From CAXSEF01 sp964236535 (lineage in GTDB: Bacteria > Pseudomonadota > Alphaproteobacteria > Acetobacterales > Acetobacteraceae), in assembly GCA_964236535.1 (NCBI GenBank), contig CAXSEF010000036.1, positions 1 through 28,013 on the forward strand: a DNA stretch of 28,013 nucleotides, given 5' to 3'. Both the position numbers and the translations under genes were made by a program. The notes below the pieces were generated by a model. The model saw only the letters and a program-made list of their open reading frames with translations, was not told the DNA's origin and searched no databases. Shown here in pieces: positions 15,401 to 23,077 of this stretch. How positions within the stretch are numbered: position 1 is the first letter of the stretch; each line of letters opens with the position of its first letter.

Positions 15401-16618
15401 CTATCCCAGAGTGAGGGTGGCCGCCTCCGGGCCCTTGGCGCCCTGCACCACCTGCATGCGGACACCTTGGCCGTCGCTGAGCTGCGAGAGGCCGGAGCGT
15501 TCCAGCGTGGACGCGTGCACGAACACGTCCTTGCCGCCGCCTCCGGGCGTGATGAAGCCGAAGCCCTTGCGCGGGTTGTACCACTTGACGGTGCCCGCTA
15601 TTTCCACGCCGGTGCCGCGCTCCACGGGACTGGCGGGTTCGGCGACCCGCGTGCGGGGCGGCGGAGGCGGGGCCAGCCCTGGCACGCCGGTCAGCAGGAA
15701 GCACTGCGCCTGCGCGGCACGGGTGCTGTCCGCGTCGGGCTCCAGGTAGTTCTGCACCGCCCGTCGCCTGACACGCAGCACGGCGACCGCGACCGGGCCG
15801 TCGAGGATGTCGTCGACGTCCTCGGCCAGCAGCGCCATCCAGTATGGGATGCCGCCTCGTTCGGTAAAAATCAGCGGGTCGTCGACGCTGTATGGCAGCC
15901 CGTCCTGCATCAGGATTTGCGCCTCGGCCGGCGAGGTCAGGTGGTAGAGGTAGTTGTCCGGGCGGTCGGTGGCGCGGATCGGGTGCGGGTTTATCGTCGC
16001 AAGCCCCGCCTCGGCCGCGCCGATGACCGGCGGCCCCTGCGTCCGGTCCGCGGCCGGCGGCGCTACGTCCTGCAGGGCACGGTCGGCCGCCGTGCCCTGT
16101 GCCCCTGCCGCTGCAGCGGACTCGGGAGTGGGTGGCGCCGTGGACGCAGGGGCGGCATCCCCGTCGCTGTGCGGTGTGGCCAGTGGCGCGGGAGTGTCAG
16201 GGTTCTGGCCGGGCTCGGGCCCGACAGCCTCGGCTGCAGCAGGCTTGGGCGCGCCATGGTCGGGTGCGCCAGCTTCAAGCAAGACAGCCTCGGGCAAAAC
16301 AGGCTTGGCCAGGGCAGCCTCGGGCGGGGAATTCTGACGGCGTGGACGACCGCGTGGACGGGGCGGGGCGTCCTGCGTGGCTTCGCTTGGTCCGGCCACC
16401 AGCGCGCCGGCCTCGAACAGGTCAGCAGCCTCCGCAGCCGTGGGCTCGGCAGGCTTGCGGCGCCGGGGCGATCTGGCCTTTGCGGCAGTCGCTTTCGCGG
16501 CCGAGCCGGACGTGTCACCCGACGGCGCGCCCGCCTCGACCTGCTGCGTGGCGGCGCCTCCATCAGTTGCCGGCGTGTCGGCGGGCTGGAGAGAGGCTAC
16601 AGGGGCGGTGTCCGGCAT
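15401..16618 (-). CDS. Mosaic protein: disordered AT-hook N-terminus, putative ART-like domain, C-terminal cold-shock domain
   Basis: A 405-residue protein in three parts. Residues 1-220 are Ala/Pro-rich and probably disordered, with a basic patch (KARSPRRRKPAEP) and an AT-hook core PRPRGRPRRQ near residues 86-95. Residues 221-313 form a compact conserved-looking domain: NYLYHLTSPAEAQILMQDGL, LIFTERGGIPYWMALL, VAVAVLRVRRRAVQNYLEPD and AQCFLLTGVP. The order YHLT, ILxxGL, FTE and a late beta strand recalls the ADP-ribosyltransferase/KptA/DarT fold; this is inference. Residues 339-405 are a cold-shock domain (GTVKWYNPRKGFGFITP, KDVFVHASTLE), with RNP1 (KGFGFI) and RNP2 (VFVHAS) intact. The ATG at 16618 was preferred, with GAGGAC upstream, to a GTG at 16654. 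Nucleic-acid binding is well supported; catalysis is not. Confidence 0.75.
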   Translation of the reverse strand: MPDTAPVASLQPADTPATDGGAATQQVEAGAPSGDTSGSAAKATAAKARSPRRRKPAEPTAAEAADLFEAGALVAGPSEATQDAPPRPRGRPRRQNSPPEAALAKPVLPEAVLLEAGAPDHGAPKPAAAEAVGPEPGQNPDTPAPLATPHSDGDAAPASTAPPTPESAAAAGAQGTAADRALQDVAPPAADRTQGPPVIGAAEAGLATINPHPIRATDRPDNYLYHLTSPAEAQILMQDGLPYSVDDPLIFTERGGIPYWMALLAEDVDDILDGPVAVAVLRVRRRAVQNYLEPDADSTRAAQAQCFLLTGVPGLAPPPPPRTRVAEPASPVERGTGVEIAGTVKWYNPRKGFGFITPGGGGKDVFVHASTLERSGLSQLSDGQGVRMQVVQGAKGPEAATLTLG

Positions 16619-17091
16619 GGCGTCCTCGTCGGCATCGTCTGTTGTTCGGGCCACTTCTAGATCGGGCCGGGTTCATCGGCGGGTCCACGGGCCGGTGCGG
16701 GAGGGCGCCAGATGCGTGCAGTTGCGGCTCCTGCCCGGGTTCCGATAAGCGCGTGGCCGGCAAAACGGCACGGCGGACCGTCCGTACGTGTACAAAGACT
16801 GACTCGACACACTGGCTTGTCGTTGTTCATGAGCTCTAAGGAAAATCCACGTCTGCCGCCGGTGTCACGCAAGGACACAGTTCGCCGGTTCACGAGAAGA
16901 AACCAGTTCGAAACCTGCAGCGAATCACGGGCTGCTCGCCATAGGGGTATTGCGCCGTGGCGCGGTGCAGTCAAGCACCGGCCAACGCCGCGGATGACGG
17001 GCAGAGCGAAGCCGGCAGAGCTCGGCCGTGCCCGGACCAGGCAAAGGCTGTGGAGCAGTTGTCAGGCGCTGGCAGCGGAACGCCCGCGCCG
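16619..17091. other. Intergenic region without a recognisable gene
   Basis: About 470 bp separates the minus-strand mosaic cold-shock gene from the hemW stop. Short open frames here have no recognisable motif or ribosome site. Composition is less GC-biased around 16780-16900 (TGTACAAAGACTGACTC, GAGAAGAAACCAG), which could be the promoter and leader of the cold-shock gene. I see no copy of the dispersed repeat. Confidence 0.4.
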
Positions 17092-18243
17092 CTATGCGAC
17101 TAGCGCGGCCAACAGCGCGTCGAGCCGCAGCCGGCCCTCCGGCAATGCGCGGAACCGCCCGCCCTCGCGTGCGACGTAGTGCTCGGCGAGCGCCTGCCCA
17201 AGCACGTCCGGGTCGAGCGCGTCATCAAGGTCCAGCCCGGTGCGTGCGGCAAACCGCGCCTCGTCGATGCCCTCGCCGAGGCGCAGGCCCATCAACAGCA
17301 TCTCGCGGGCCCGCTCGCGCGGCGACACCGCGACCTCGCCCTGGCTGCCGTGGCCGTCACGCTCCACGCGCCCGGCCCAGATCTCCGGCGCGCGATGGCG
17401 CCGTGTGGCGAGCAGCGACCCGTTGGCCAGGCTCACGCGCCCATGCGCGCCCGGGCCGACCCCGGCGTAGTCGGCGTAGCGCCAGTACGCCAGATTGTGC
17501 CGGCTCTCGGCGCCGGGTCGGGCGTAGTTCGAGACCTCGTAGGACAGCAGCCCGAAGCGGGCGGCCTCCTTCCCGGTGGCCTCGTAGAGCCGGGCCGCCG
17601 CATCGCCGTCCGGCAGCACGAACTCGCCGCGGCGGTGCATGGCCTCGAACGTGGTGCCCGGCTCGACGGTGAGCTGGTAGAGCGAGAGGTGGTCGGCGAC
17701 GAGCTCCAGCGCCTGGCGCAGTTCGCCTCGCCACGACGCTTCCGACTGCCCAGGCCGCGCGTAAATCAGGTCGAACGACAGGCGGGGGAACAGGCTGCGC
17801 GCGCTCTCCAGCGCGGCGACGGCATCCTGCGCCGAGTGCCGGCGCCCCAGCGCCGCGAGCGCCGCGTCGGACAGGCTCTGGATGCCGAGCGAGGCTCGGT
17901 TCACCCCGGCGTCGCGAAACGCCGCCATGCGCCCCCGTTCGACGCTGGTGGGGTTTGCTTCCAGGGTCACTTCGAGGTCGGGCAACGGGTCGAACAGCCG
18001 CGTCGCGTCGTCGATCAGCGCGGCCACGGTGTCGGGCGCCATCAGGCTGGGCGTGCCGCCGCCGAAGAAGATCGACGCCAACGTTCTCCGGCCCAGCCGC
18101 GCCGCTTCCCAGGCTAGCTCTGCGCGCAGGGCCGACGCGAAGCGCGCCTGCGGAATGACGTCGCGGACGTGGCTGTTGAAGTCGCAGTATGGGCATCTGG
18201 CGAGGCAGAACGGCCAGTGTATATAGAGGGCGAGCGGTTCCAT
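17092..18243 (-). CDS. hemW: Radical SAM haem chaperone HemW
   Basis: Radical SAM protein once annotated as oxygen-independent coproporphyrinogen oxidase; HemW binds haem and inserts it into respiratory enzymes. The 383-residue product has the cluster motif C13xxxC17xYC20 within HWPFCLARCPYCDFNSH, the SAM motif GGGTPS at residues 61-66, LEANPTSVE and SLGIQSLSD, and the HemW hallmark HNLAYWRYADYAGVGPGAHGR. The C-terminal HemW domain is complete (REMLLMGLRLGEGID). The open frame extends 107 codons upstream, but those are Pro/Arg-rich and overlap the divergent promoter; the ATG at 18243 matches the family, with only a weak ribosome site. It is divergent from the DUF1499 lipoprotein gene. Confidence 0.94.
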   Translation of the reverse strand: MEPLALYIHWPFCLARCPYCDFNSHVRDVIPQARFASALRAELAWEAARLGRRTLASIFFGGGTPSLMAPDTVAALIDDATRLFDPLPDLEVTLEANPTSVERGRMAAFRDAGVNRASLGIQSLSDAALAALGRRHSAQDAVAALESARSLFPRLSFDLIYARPGQSEASWRGELRQALELVADHLSLYQLTVEPGTTFEAMHRRGEFVLPDGDAAARLYEATGKEAARFGLLSYEVSNYARPGAESRHNLAYWRYADYAGVGPGAHGRVSLANGSLLATRRHRAPEIWAGRVERDGHGSQGEVAVSPRERAREMLLMGLRLGEGIDEARFAARTGLDLDDALDPDVLGQALAEHYVAREGGRFRALPEGRLRLDALLAALVA

Positions 18244-18382
18244 GCGTCGATCATAGCCCAACTGGCGGCCGCGCGCCCTGCCGGCGGGCCTGCAAGGCGG
18301 CCCGTCCCATCCTCTGTTCCCCCCGCAGCATTGCGTTCGGCACCGGCGCCACGGCAGAGTCCACGGAATTCGGACAGGGTCG

Positions 18383-18997
18383 ATGCGCCCGGATATAGTC
18401 GTGCTGTGCGCCGCGGGCCTGCTCGCGGTCGCGGGCTGCGTCAGGGGCGATCCAGGCATGTCGCCCGCACTGCCGACCGATCTGGCCGCGGCGGGCTTCA
18501 CGTCCGGGACGCACGCGGCGGTGGCGGGCCCGTTCTCGACGCAGCCGGGTGCGGCGCTGGTCACTCCTGTCTACCCGGTTGCGGCGGGGATGCTCTACAG
18601 GCAGGTCCGCGAGGCAGTGGCGGCGATGCCGCGCACGACGCTGCAGCGTGCCGACGACGGCCATCTCATCGCGAGCTACCTGGTTCGCAGCCGAGTGTTC
18701 GGGTTCCGCGACCAGGTTCTGGTGCAGGCAAGCCCTGCCGGCCAGGACGCAAGCACGCTGCGCCTGTACTCGCACAGCCTGCAGGGCGAATACGATTTCG
18801 GCGTCAACCGCAGGCGCCTGCGCGGCCTGATCGCGGCCGTGTCGTTGCGGCTGAACGTGAGGCAAGCAAGGCCAGAGGCTCTGCCCTCTGACCTTGCTTG
18901 CCTGGTCGGTCACGCTCAAGGCCCGTTGATATTAGAGGATTCCGCCATTTCATGGGTCTGGGCTGGACGCCAGCATCATTCGGCGCCCAGCCGGTAG
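18383..18997 (+). CDS. DUF1499 lipoprotein with a repeat-derived C-terminal tail
   Basis: A 204-residue predicted lipoprotein: hydrophobic leader with lipobox VAGC (C19), then a DUF1499 domain at about residues 60-158 with YPVAAGMLYRQVREAVAAMPRTTLQ, ASYLVRSRVFGFRDQVLVQ, LRLYSHSLQGEYDFGVNRRRLRGLI. DUF1499 proteins are of unknown function and usually end soon after this last motif. Here the frame runs on about 45 more codons through a dispersed palindromic repeat beginning at 18859 (residue 160 on), encoding QARPEALPSDLACLVGHAQ and beyond. The original stop was therefore probably lost when the repeat arrived or decayed. As a result its 3' end overlaps the convergent methyltransferase gene by 22 bp. 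The ATG at 18383 has AGGG upstream. Confidence 0.8.
   Translation: MRPDIVVLCAAGLLAVAGCVRGDPGMSPALPTDLAAAGFTSGTHAAVAGPFSTQPGAALVTPVYPVAAGMLYRQVREAVAAMPRTTLQRADDGHLIASYLVRSRVFGFRDQVLVQASPAGQDASTLRLYSHSLQGEYDFGVNRRRLRGLIAAVSLRLNVRQARPEALPSDLACLVGHAQGPLILEDSAISWVWAGRQHHSAPSR
18859..18970. repeat. Dispersed palindromic repeat forming a compact hairpin (locus 7)
   Basis: GGCAAGCAAGG (18861-18871) and CCTTGCTTGCC (18892-18902) are perfect 11-bp inverted arms enclosing CAGAGG/CCTCTG arms, so this copy is two outer halves joined without the usual centre. The flank GGTCGGTCACGCTCAAGGCC resembles the flank of locus 6a at about 13879, showing that the conserved element reaches beyond the hairpin. Confidence 0.8.
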
Positions 18998-19641
18998 ACA
19001 ACCGTCTCCCGCACCGGGCGGTCCTCGAGTTCAAGCGTGGTCGGCACCTGGTAGTGGATGATCTCCGTCATCCCAGCGCCTGGCAGGTAGGCGCGGCCGG
19101 GATCGGCGACCCAGACCTCGGCGCTGGCGGCCATCCGGCGCAGCCAGGGCAGGATGTGGCCGGTCATCGGCGCCTCGTAGCAGACGTCGCCGCACAGGAT
19201 CAGGTCCCACCGGCAAGGGGCGCCCACCACGTCCTGCGGCTCCGCGCCGACGATGACGCCGGCTGCGCGGGCGTTCAGCCTGACCGCCGCGAGCGCCACC
19301 GGATCGATGTCGGCCGCCTCCACGCTGGCCGCACCCGCTCGTGCCGCGGCGATCGCGGCGATGCCACAGCCGGCGGCGAAGTCGAGCACCCGCCGGCCCG
19401 CGACCAGGTGCGGGCGATCCAGCAGGGTGCGCGCCAGGGCCTGCCCGCCCGGCCATGCGAACGCCCAGAACGGCGGCGCGGTCGCGGTTTGCGCCAGCCA
19501 CGCCTCGGTCGCCTGCCAGATCGGGATGATCTCGGTGGCGAGGTGCAGCGCGAACTCAGGCACCAGAGGCGCCGTGGCGAGCGTCGTGTTGGCGCGCACG
19601 AACTCCGCTCTCGGGTCGTCGGTGGGAAAGTCAATAGGCAA
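18976..19641 (-). CDS. Class I SAM methyltransferase, ETFB-lysine-methyltransferase (METTL20) type
   Basis: Predicted protein lysine methyltransferase. From a TTG at 19641 the product is 221 residues. PPFWAFAWPGGQALARTLLD precedes the SAM-binding motif VLDFAAGCGIAAIAAARAGA, then VEAADIDPVALAAVRLNARA and LILCGDVCYE. This order matches mitochondrial ETFBKMT (METTL20) and its bacterial homologues, which modify electron-transfer flavoprotein beta. The start is uncertain: an ATG at 19743 is in frame, but its 34 extra residues (HGIKGPPALCGFGRSP) are a translated dispersed repeat, so the TTG or a nearby GTG is more likely. Its 3' end overlaps the DUF1499 gene, tail to tail. Confidence 0.78.
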   Translation of the reverse strand: MPIDFPTDDPRAEFVRANTTLATAPLVPEFALHLATEIIPIWQATEAWLAQTATAPPFWAFAWPGGQALARTLLDRPHLVAGRRVLDFAAGCGIAAIAAARAGAASVEAADIDPVALAAVRLNARAAGVIVGAEPQDVVGAPCRWDLILCGDVCYEAPMTGHILPWLRRMAASAEVWVADPGRAYLPGAGMTEIIHYQVPTTLELEDRPVRETVVYRLGAE

Positions 19642-19743
19642 GGTTGGGCTCCGCCCAAACCCGCAAAGGGCCGGCGGCCCTTTGATCCCATGATCTGAGC
19701 ATTGGGTTCCACGAAGCCGGTTCTTGGCGGAGGCCGGACGCAT
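19637..19743. repeat. Dispersed palindromic repeat (locus 8), best-preserved unit
   Basis: GGCAAGG, then TTGGGCTCCGCCCAA (19644-19658), then a second hairpin at 19664-19684 with perfect nine-base arms CAAAGGGCC and GGCCCTTTG around GGC, then GATCCCATGATCTGAGCATT. A worn inverted unit follows (TTCTTGGCGGAGGCCGGACGC). It sits between the ubiA stop and the methyltransferase start on the minus strand, and its first bases overlap the likely TTG start. Confidence 0.85.
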
Positions 19744-19764
19744 AGGTAGTGGGCCTTGGCTGCT

Positions 19765-20739
19765 TCACGCCCGTCCCGCCAGCATCACCGCGGCCACTAC
19801 CAGCCCGACGTTGCGGTTGGCGCGGAACAGGCGCAGGCACCCCGCCGGGTTCGAGGGGTCGAGCCGGACCACCTGCCGGGCCAGCAGCCCGGCCGGCACC
19901 GGCAGCAGCGCCCAGAACCAGCCGCCGAGGCCGGCGAGCCAACCCGCGATCGCCAGTGCGGCGATGGCGCCCGCATAGCTGAGCCCCACGAACCGGCGGG
20001 CATGCGCGAAGAAACGCCGCGAGGTGGAGCGGACGCCGATCACCGCGTCGTCCTCGAGATCCTGGAATCCGTAGATCGTGTCGAAGCCGAGGTCCCACAG
20101 GATGGCGGCGCCGTACAGCGCGAGGCCCGCGGCGTCGAGCTGTCCCGCCGCCGCGGCGCCCATCGGTGCGCCGAAGCCGAAGGTGAAGCCCATCACTAGC
20201 TGCGGCCACCAGGTGACGCGTTTGGCGAGGGGGTAGAGCCCCACCAGCACCAACACGCCGCAGCCAAGCGCCCAGCAGGTGCGGTCCAGCTGCAGCAGCA
20301 CGGCCAGGCCGGCGAGCAGCAATGCCGCAAGGAACATCGCAGCCTCGCTCATGACGAGCGCGCCGGAGGCGAGCGGGCGGCCAGCGGTGCGGCTGACCTG
20401 GCGGTCGAGGTCGCGGTCCCACATGTCGTTGATGACGCAGCCGGCAGAGCGCATGACGATGCTGCCGATGGCGAACAGGGCCGCGAGCCGGATCGTGCGC
20501 GAGGCCGGCGCGCCGGCGATTAGCAGGCCCCACAGCCCCGGCAGGAACAGCAGCCAGACGCCGATCGGGCGGTCGAGCCGGGCCAGCAGCGCGTAGGGCA
20601 GCAGGCGGGGCGGGAGCCGCGCGACCCAGCCGGTGCTGCGGATGTCGGTGTGGGACAGGATCGGGCGCCCTGGTTGAACATGCCGGCGACGGCGGCAACG
20701 GCAGAGGCGGCCTTGCCGGTCCGGCCGGGGGAGCGTCAT
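19765..20739 (-). CDS. ubiA: 4-hydroxybenzoate polyprenyltransferase (ubiquinone biosynthesis)
   Basis: Integral membrane enzyme that joins the polyprenyl tail to 4-hydroxybenzoate. The 324-residue product has the first Asp-rich motif NDMWDRDLDRQVSRTAGRPL at about residue 104 and the second, YGFQDLEDDAVIGVRSTS, with helices around them; RLDRPIGVWLLFLPGLWGLL is the usual first helix. The start is uncertain: the ATG at 20739 lies only 9 bp from the divergent rsmE start and adds an Arg-rich leader (RQGRLCRCRRRRHVQ), so the real start may be nearer RSTGWVARLPPRLL at an unusual codon. Ubiquinone is the expected acceptor of the NDH-2 in this window. Confidence 0.93.
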   Translation of the reverse strand: MTLPRPDRQGRLCRCRRRRHVQPGRPILSHTDIRSTGWVARLPPRLLPYALLARLDRPIGVWLLFLPGLWGLLIAGAPASRTIRLAALFAIGSIVMRSAGCVINDMWDRDLDRQVSRTAGRPLASGALVMSEAAMFLAALLLAGLAVLLQLDRTCWALGCGVLVLVGLYPLAKRVTWWPQLVMGFTFGFGAPMGAAAAGQLDAAGLALYGAAILWDLGFDTIYGFQDLEDDAVIGVRSTSRRFFAHARRFVGLSYAGAIAALAIAGWLAGLGGWFWALLPVPAGLLARQVVRLDPSNPAGCLRLFRANRNVGLVVAAVMLAGRA

Positions 20740-20748
20740 CCTGCGCCG

Positions 20749-21459
20749 ATGCAGGACGCCCCCAGGCTGTTCGTAGAGCACCGTTTGTCGGCGGGAGCCA
20801 TCCTGCATGCCGGCCCGGAGCAGGCGCGTTACCTGCGCGTGGTGCTGCGCCGGGCGGAGGGCTCGGCAGTCCGGCTGTTCAACGGCACCGACGGCGAGTG
20901 GCTCGCGGCGCTGCGCGGCGTCGGACGCGGCGGGGCCAAGTTCGCCGTCGGCGCTCCGGTGCGGCCGCAGGGGCCGGAGTCCGGGGTGGCGCTGGTGTTC
21001 GCGCTACTCAAGCGCGATGCCACCGATTTTGTGGTGCAGAAGGCGACCGAGCTCGGTGTTTCGGCGCTGCACCCAGTAATCACCGAGCGGACCAATGCCG
21101 GCCGGGTCAACGCGGACCGCCTGCTGGCGATCGCACGGGAGGCGGCGGAACAGTGCGAGCGGCTGAGCGTGCCGGTGCTGCACCCCGTCCGCCGGCTTGC
21201 CGATCTGCTGGGCGACTGGCCGGCGGGACATACGCTGGTGGCGGCGATGGAACGGGCCGGCGCGGGGCCGGTTCGGCCGGCCGCTGACCCAGCGCGAACG
21301 GCGCTGCTGGTAGGCCCAGAGGGGGGGTTCACGAGCGCAGAGCTTGACGTGCTGCGTGCGCGACCCTTTGTTCTGCCCGCGACGCTCGGGCCCCGCATCC
21401 TGCGGGCCGAGACGGCCGCCATCGTGGGTCTGGCGCTACTGCAGGCGCCGGGTCCATGA
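20749..21459 (+). CDS. rsmE: 16S rRNA m3U1498 methyltransferase
   Basis: SPOUT-class enzyme that methylates N3 of U1498 in the 30S decoding region. The 236-residue product has an N-terminal PUA-like domain (HAGPEQARYLRVVLRRAEGSAVRLFNG) and the knotted SAM-binding C-terminus: LLVGPEGGFTSAELDVLRA near residue 186 and LGPRILRAETAAIVGLALLQ. The ATG at 20749 matches the family start MxxxRxF(V); an open frame upstream to 20650 overlaps the divergent ubiA gene and is unlikely. gshA follows after 34 bp on the same strand, so the two probably share a transcript. Confidence 0.95.
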   Translation: MQDAPRLFVEHRLSAGAILHAGPEQARYLRVVLRRAEGSAVRLFNGTDGEWLAALRGVGRGGAKFAVGAPVRPQGPESGVALVFALLKRDATDFVVQKATELGVSALHPVITERTNAGRVNADRLLAIAREAAEQCERLSVPVLHPVRRLADLLGDWPAGHTLVAAMERAGAGPVRPAADPARTALLVGPEGGFTSAELDVLRARPFVLPATLGPRILRAETAAIVGLALLQAPGP

Positions 21460-21493
21460 TGACAGCCGCCGGGCCGACCACTGACGGAGCGCC

Positions 21494-22882
21494 ATGTCCA
21501 ACCCCGGAGAGGCCGACACAACGCCGATCAACTCGGCCCGCCAGCTCGCGTCGCACATCGCGGCCGGGTGCAAGCCGCGCCTTGCGTGGCGGATCGGCAC
21601 CGAGCACGAGAAGTTCGGCTTCCGCCGGCCGGATCGCGGCGGTACGGTAGGGCACGGCGACGCTGATCAGGTCCAGGCCTATGCACCGCCACCCTATGCG
21701 CCACACGGCATCCGCGCGGTACTGGACGGGATTGCCGGGCGCGGGTGGTCGCCGATCAGCGACGCCGGCGCGGTGATCGGGCTGTCGCGAGGCGATGCCA
21801 GCGTCTCGCTCGAGCCGGCGGGACAGTTCGAGCTGTCAGGCGCGCCGCTGACTGGCCTACACCAGACACGGGTGGAGCTAGACGCGCATTTCGCCGACCT
21901 GCACGCCGTGGCGCGGCCTATCGGACTGGGCTTCGCCCCGCTCGGCTTCCATCCGCTCGCCACGCGCGAGGCGATGCCGTGGATGCCCAAGAGCCGGTAC
22001 GCGATCATGCGCCGCTACATGCAGGCAACCGGGCGTTGCGGCCTCGACATGATGCTGCGCACCTGCACGGTGCAAGTTAACCTCGACTACGCCAGCGAGG
22101 CCGACATGGTGCGGAAGCTGCGGGTCGGACTGCTGCTGCAGCCGTTGGCCACGGCGCTGTTTGCCAACTCGCCATTCACTGAGGGCCGGCCGAACGACCT
22201 GCTGTCGGCCCGCGCCGAAGTGTGGCTCGACACCGATGCCGACCGCACCGGCATTCCCGCTGTGGTGTTTGAGGACGGGTTCGGGTTCGAGCGTTACGTC
22301 GATTGGTTGCTCGACGTGCCGATGTACTTCGTAATGCGCGACGGCGGATACGTCGATCTCGCCGGGCAGTCGTTCCGCGGCTTCATGGCGGGCCGGCTGG
22401 CCGACCAGCCGCACGGGGCGGCGACGGTGGGCGACTTTGCCGACCACATGACAACGGCGTTTACCGAGGTGCGGCTCAAGCAGTTCCTGGAGATGCGCGG
22501 TGCCGATGCCGGGACGCCGGAGATGATGCTGGCGCAGTCAGCGCTGTGGGTGGGCCTGCTGTACGACGACGCGGCGCTAGCCGCCGCCACGGCGCTGGTC
22601 AGCCGCCACGACTGGCGGGATTTTGCCGCGTTGCGCCAGGTGGTGGCGCGCGAGGGGTTGGGCGCGCGCTGGGGTAAGGGCACGCTGCGTGACCTAGCGC
22701 GTGACGTGGTGGCGATCGCGGGCGACGGGCTGCGCGCCCGGGGCCTGGGCGAGGCGGCGTTCCTGGCGCCACTGCAGGCGATCGTGGCGGGCGGCCCGAC
22801 CCAGGCCGAGCACTGGCTGGCGCGCTACGCGGGCGCCTGGGGTGGGGACGTGACACGCATTTTCGACGAGGCCGAGGTCTAG
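21494..22882 (+). CDS. gshA: Glutamate-cysteine ligase, alphaproteobacterial/plant type
   Basis: First step of glutathione synthesis: ATP-dependent ligation of L-glutamate to L-cysteine. The 462-residue product shows WRIGTEHEKFGF, the substrate-pocket segment ISLEPAGQFELSGAPL-like (VSLEPAGQFELSGAPL), MLRTCTVQVNLDYASEADMVRKLRV, ANSPFTEGRPNDLLSARAEVW and FRGFMAGRL, all typical of the GshA group shared by alphaproteobacteria and plants rather than that of E. coli. The ATG at 21494 has GGAG upstream. It follows rsmE closely; repeat locus 9 follows its stop. Confidence 0.95.
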   Translation: MSNPGEADTTPINSARQLASHIAAGCKPRLAWRIGTEHEKFGFRRPDRGGTVGHGDADQVQAYAPPPYAPHGIRAVLDGIAGRGWSPISDAGAVIGLSRGDASVSLEPAGQFELSGAPLTGLHQTRVELDAHFADLHAVARPIGLGFAPLGFHPLATREAMPWMPKSRYAIMRRYMQATGRCGLDMMLRTCTVQVNLDYASEADMVRKLRVGLLLQPLATALFANSPFTEGRPNDLLSARAEVWLDTDADRTGIPAVVFEDGFGFERYVDWLLDVPMYFVMRDGGYVDLAGQSFRGFMAGRLADQPHGAATVGDFADHMTTAFTEVRLKQFLEMRGADAGTPEMMLAQSALWVGLLYDDAALAAATALVSRHDWRDFAALRQVVAREGLGARWGKGTLRDLARDVVAIAGDGLRARGLGEAAFLAPLQAIVAGGPTQAEHWLARYAGAWGGDVTRIFDEAEV

Positions 22883-22889
22883 ACGAGAC

Positions 22890-23070
22890 AAAGTAGGACC
22901 AGGGTTCTGCCCCGTCCTGCAAGCCGGGACCCGCTGGGCCTGAGATCCCAGATCCACACACGAAGCAAGTGGTAGGCTGGATCGTGCTGCGCTGGCTTCA
23001 TAATGATTTCAAAGGTTAGGTCTTTGGCGGAGTCCAGAGGCAGAACCTTTGGCCTTGTCTGCTTCGTGCA
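22890..23070. repeat. Dispersed palindromic repeat (locus 9)
   Basis: The left part has CCAGGGTTCTGCCCCG and GGACCCGCTGGGCC. The right unit (23003-23070) is inverted with CTTTGGCGGAGTCCAGAGG and CTTTGGCCTTGTCTGC. The 19-mer CCCAGATCCACACACGAAG at 22947-22965 is identical to one at 13916-13934. It fills the gap between gshA and the 3' end of the atoE pseudogene. Confidence 0.7.
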
Positions 23071-23077
23071 CCCAAGC

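Noticed and set aside
15281..16660. 459-codon open frame antisense to the mosaic cold-shock protein
   Set aside because: It is Arg/Gly-rich with no motif, while the minus strand carries a clear cold-shock domain.
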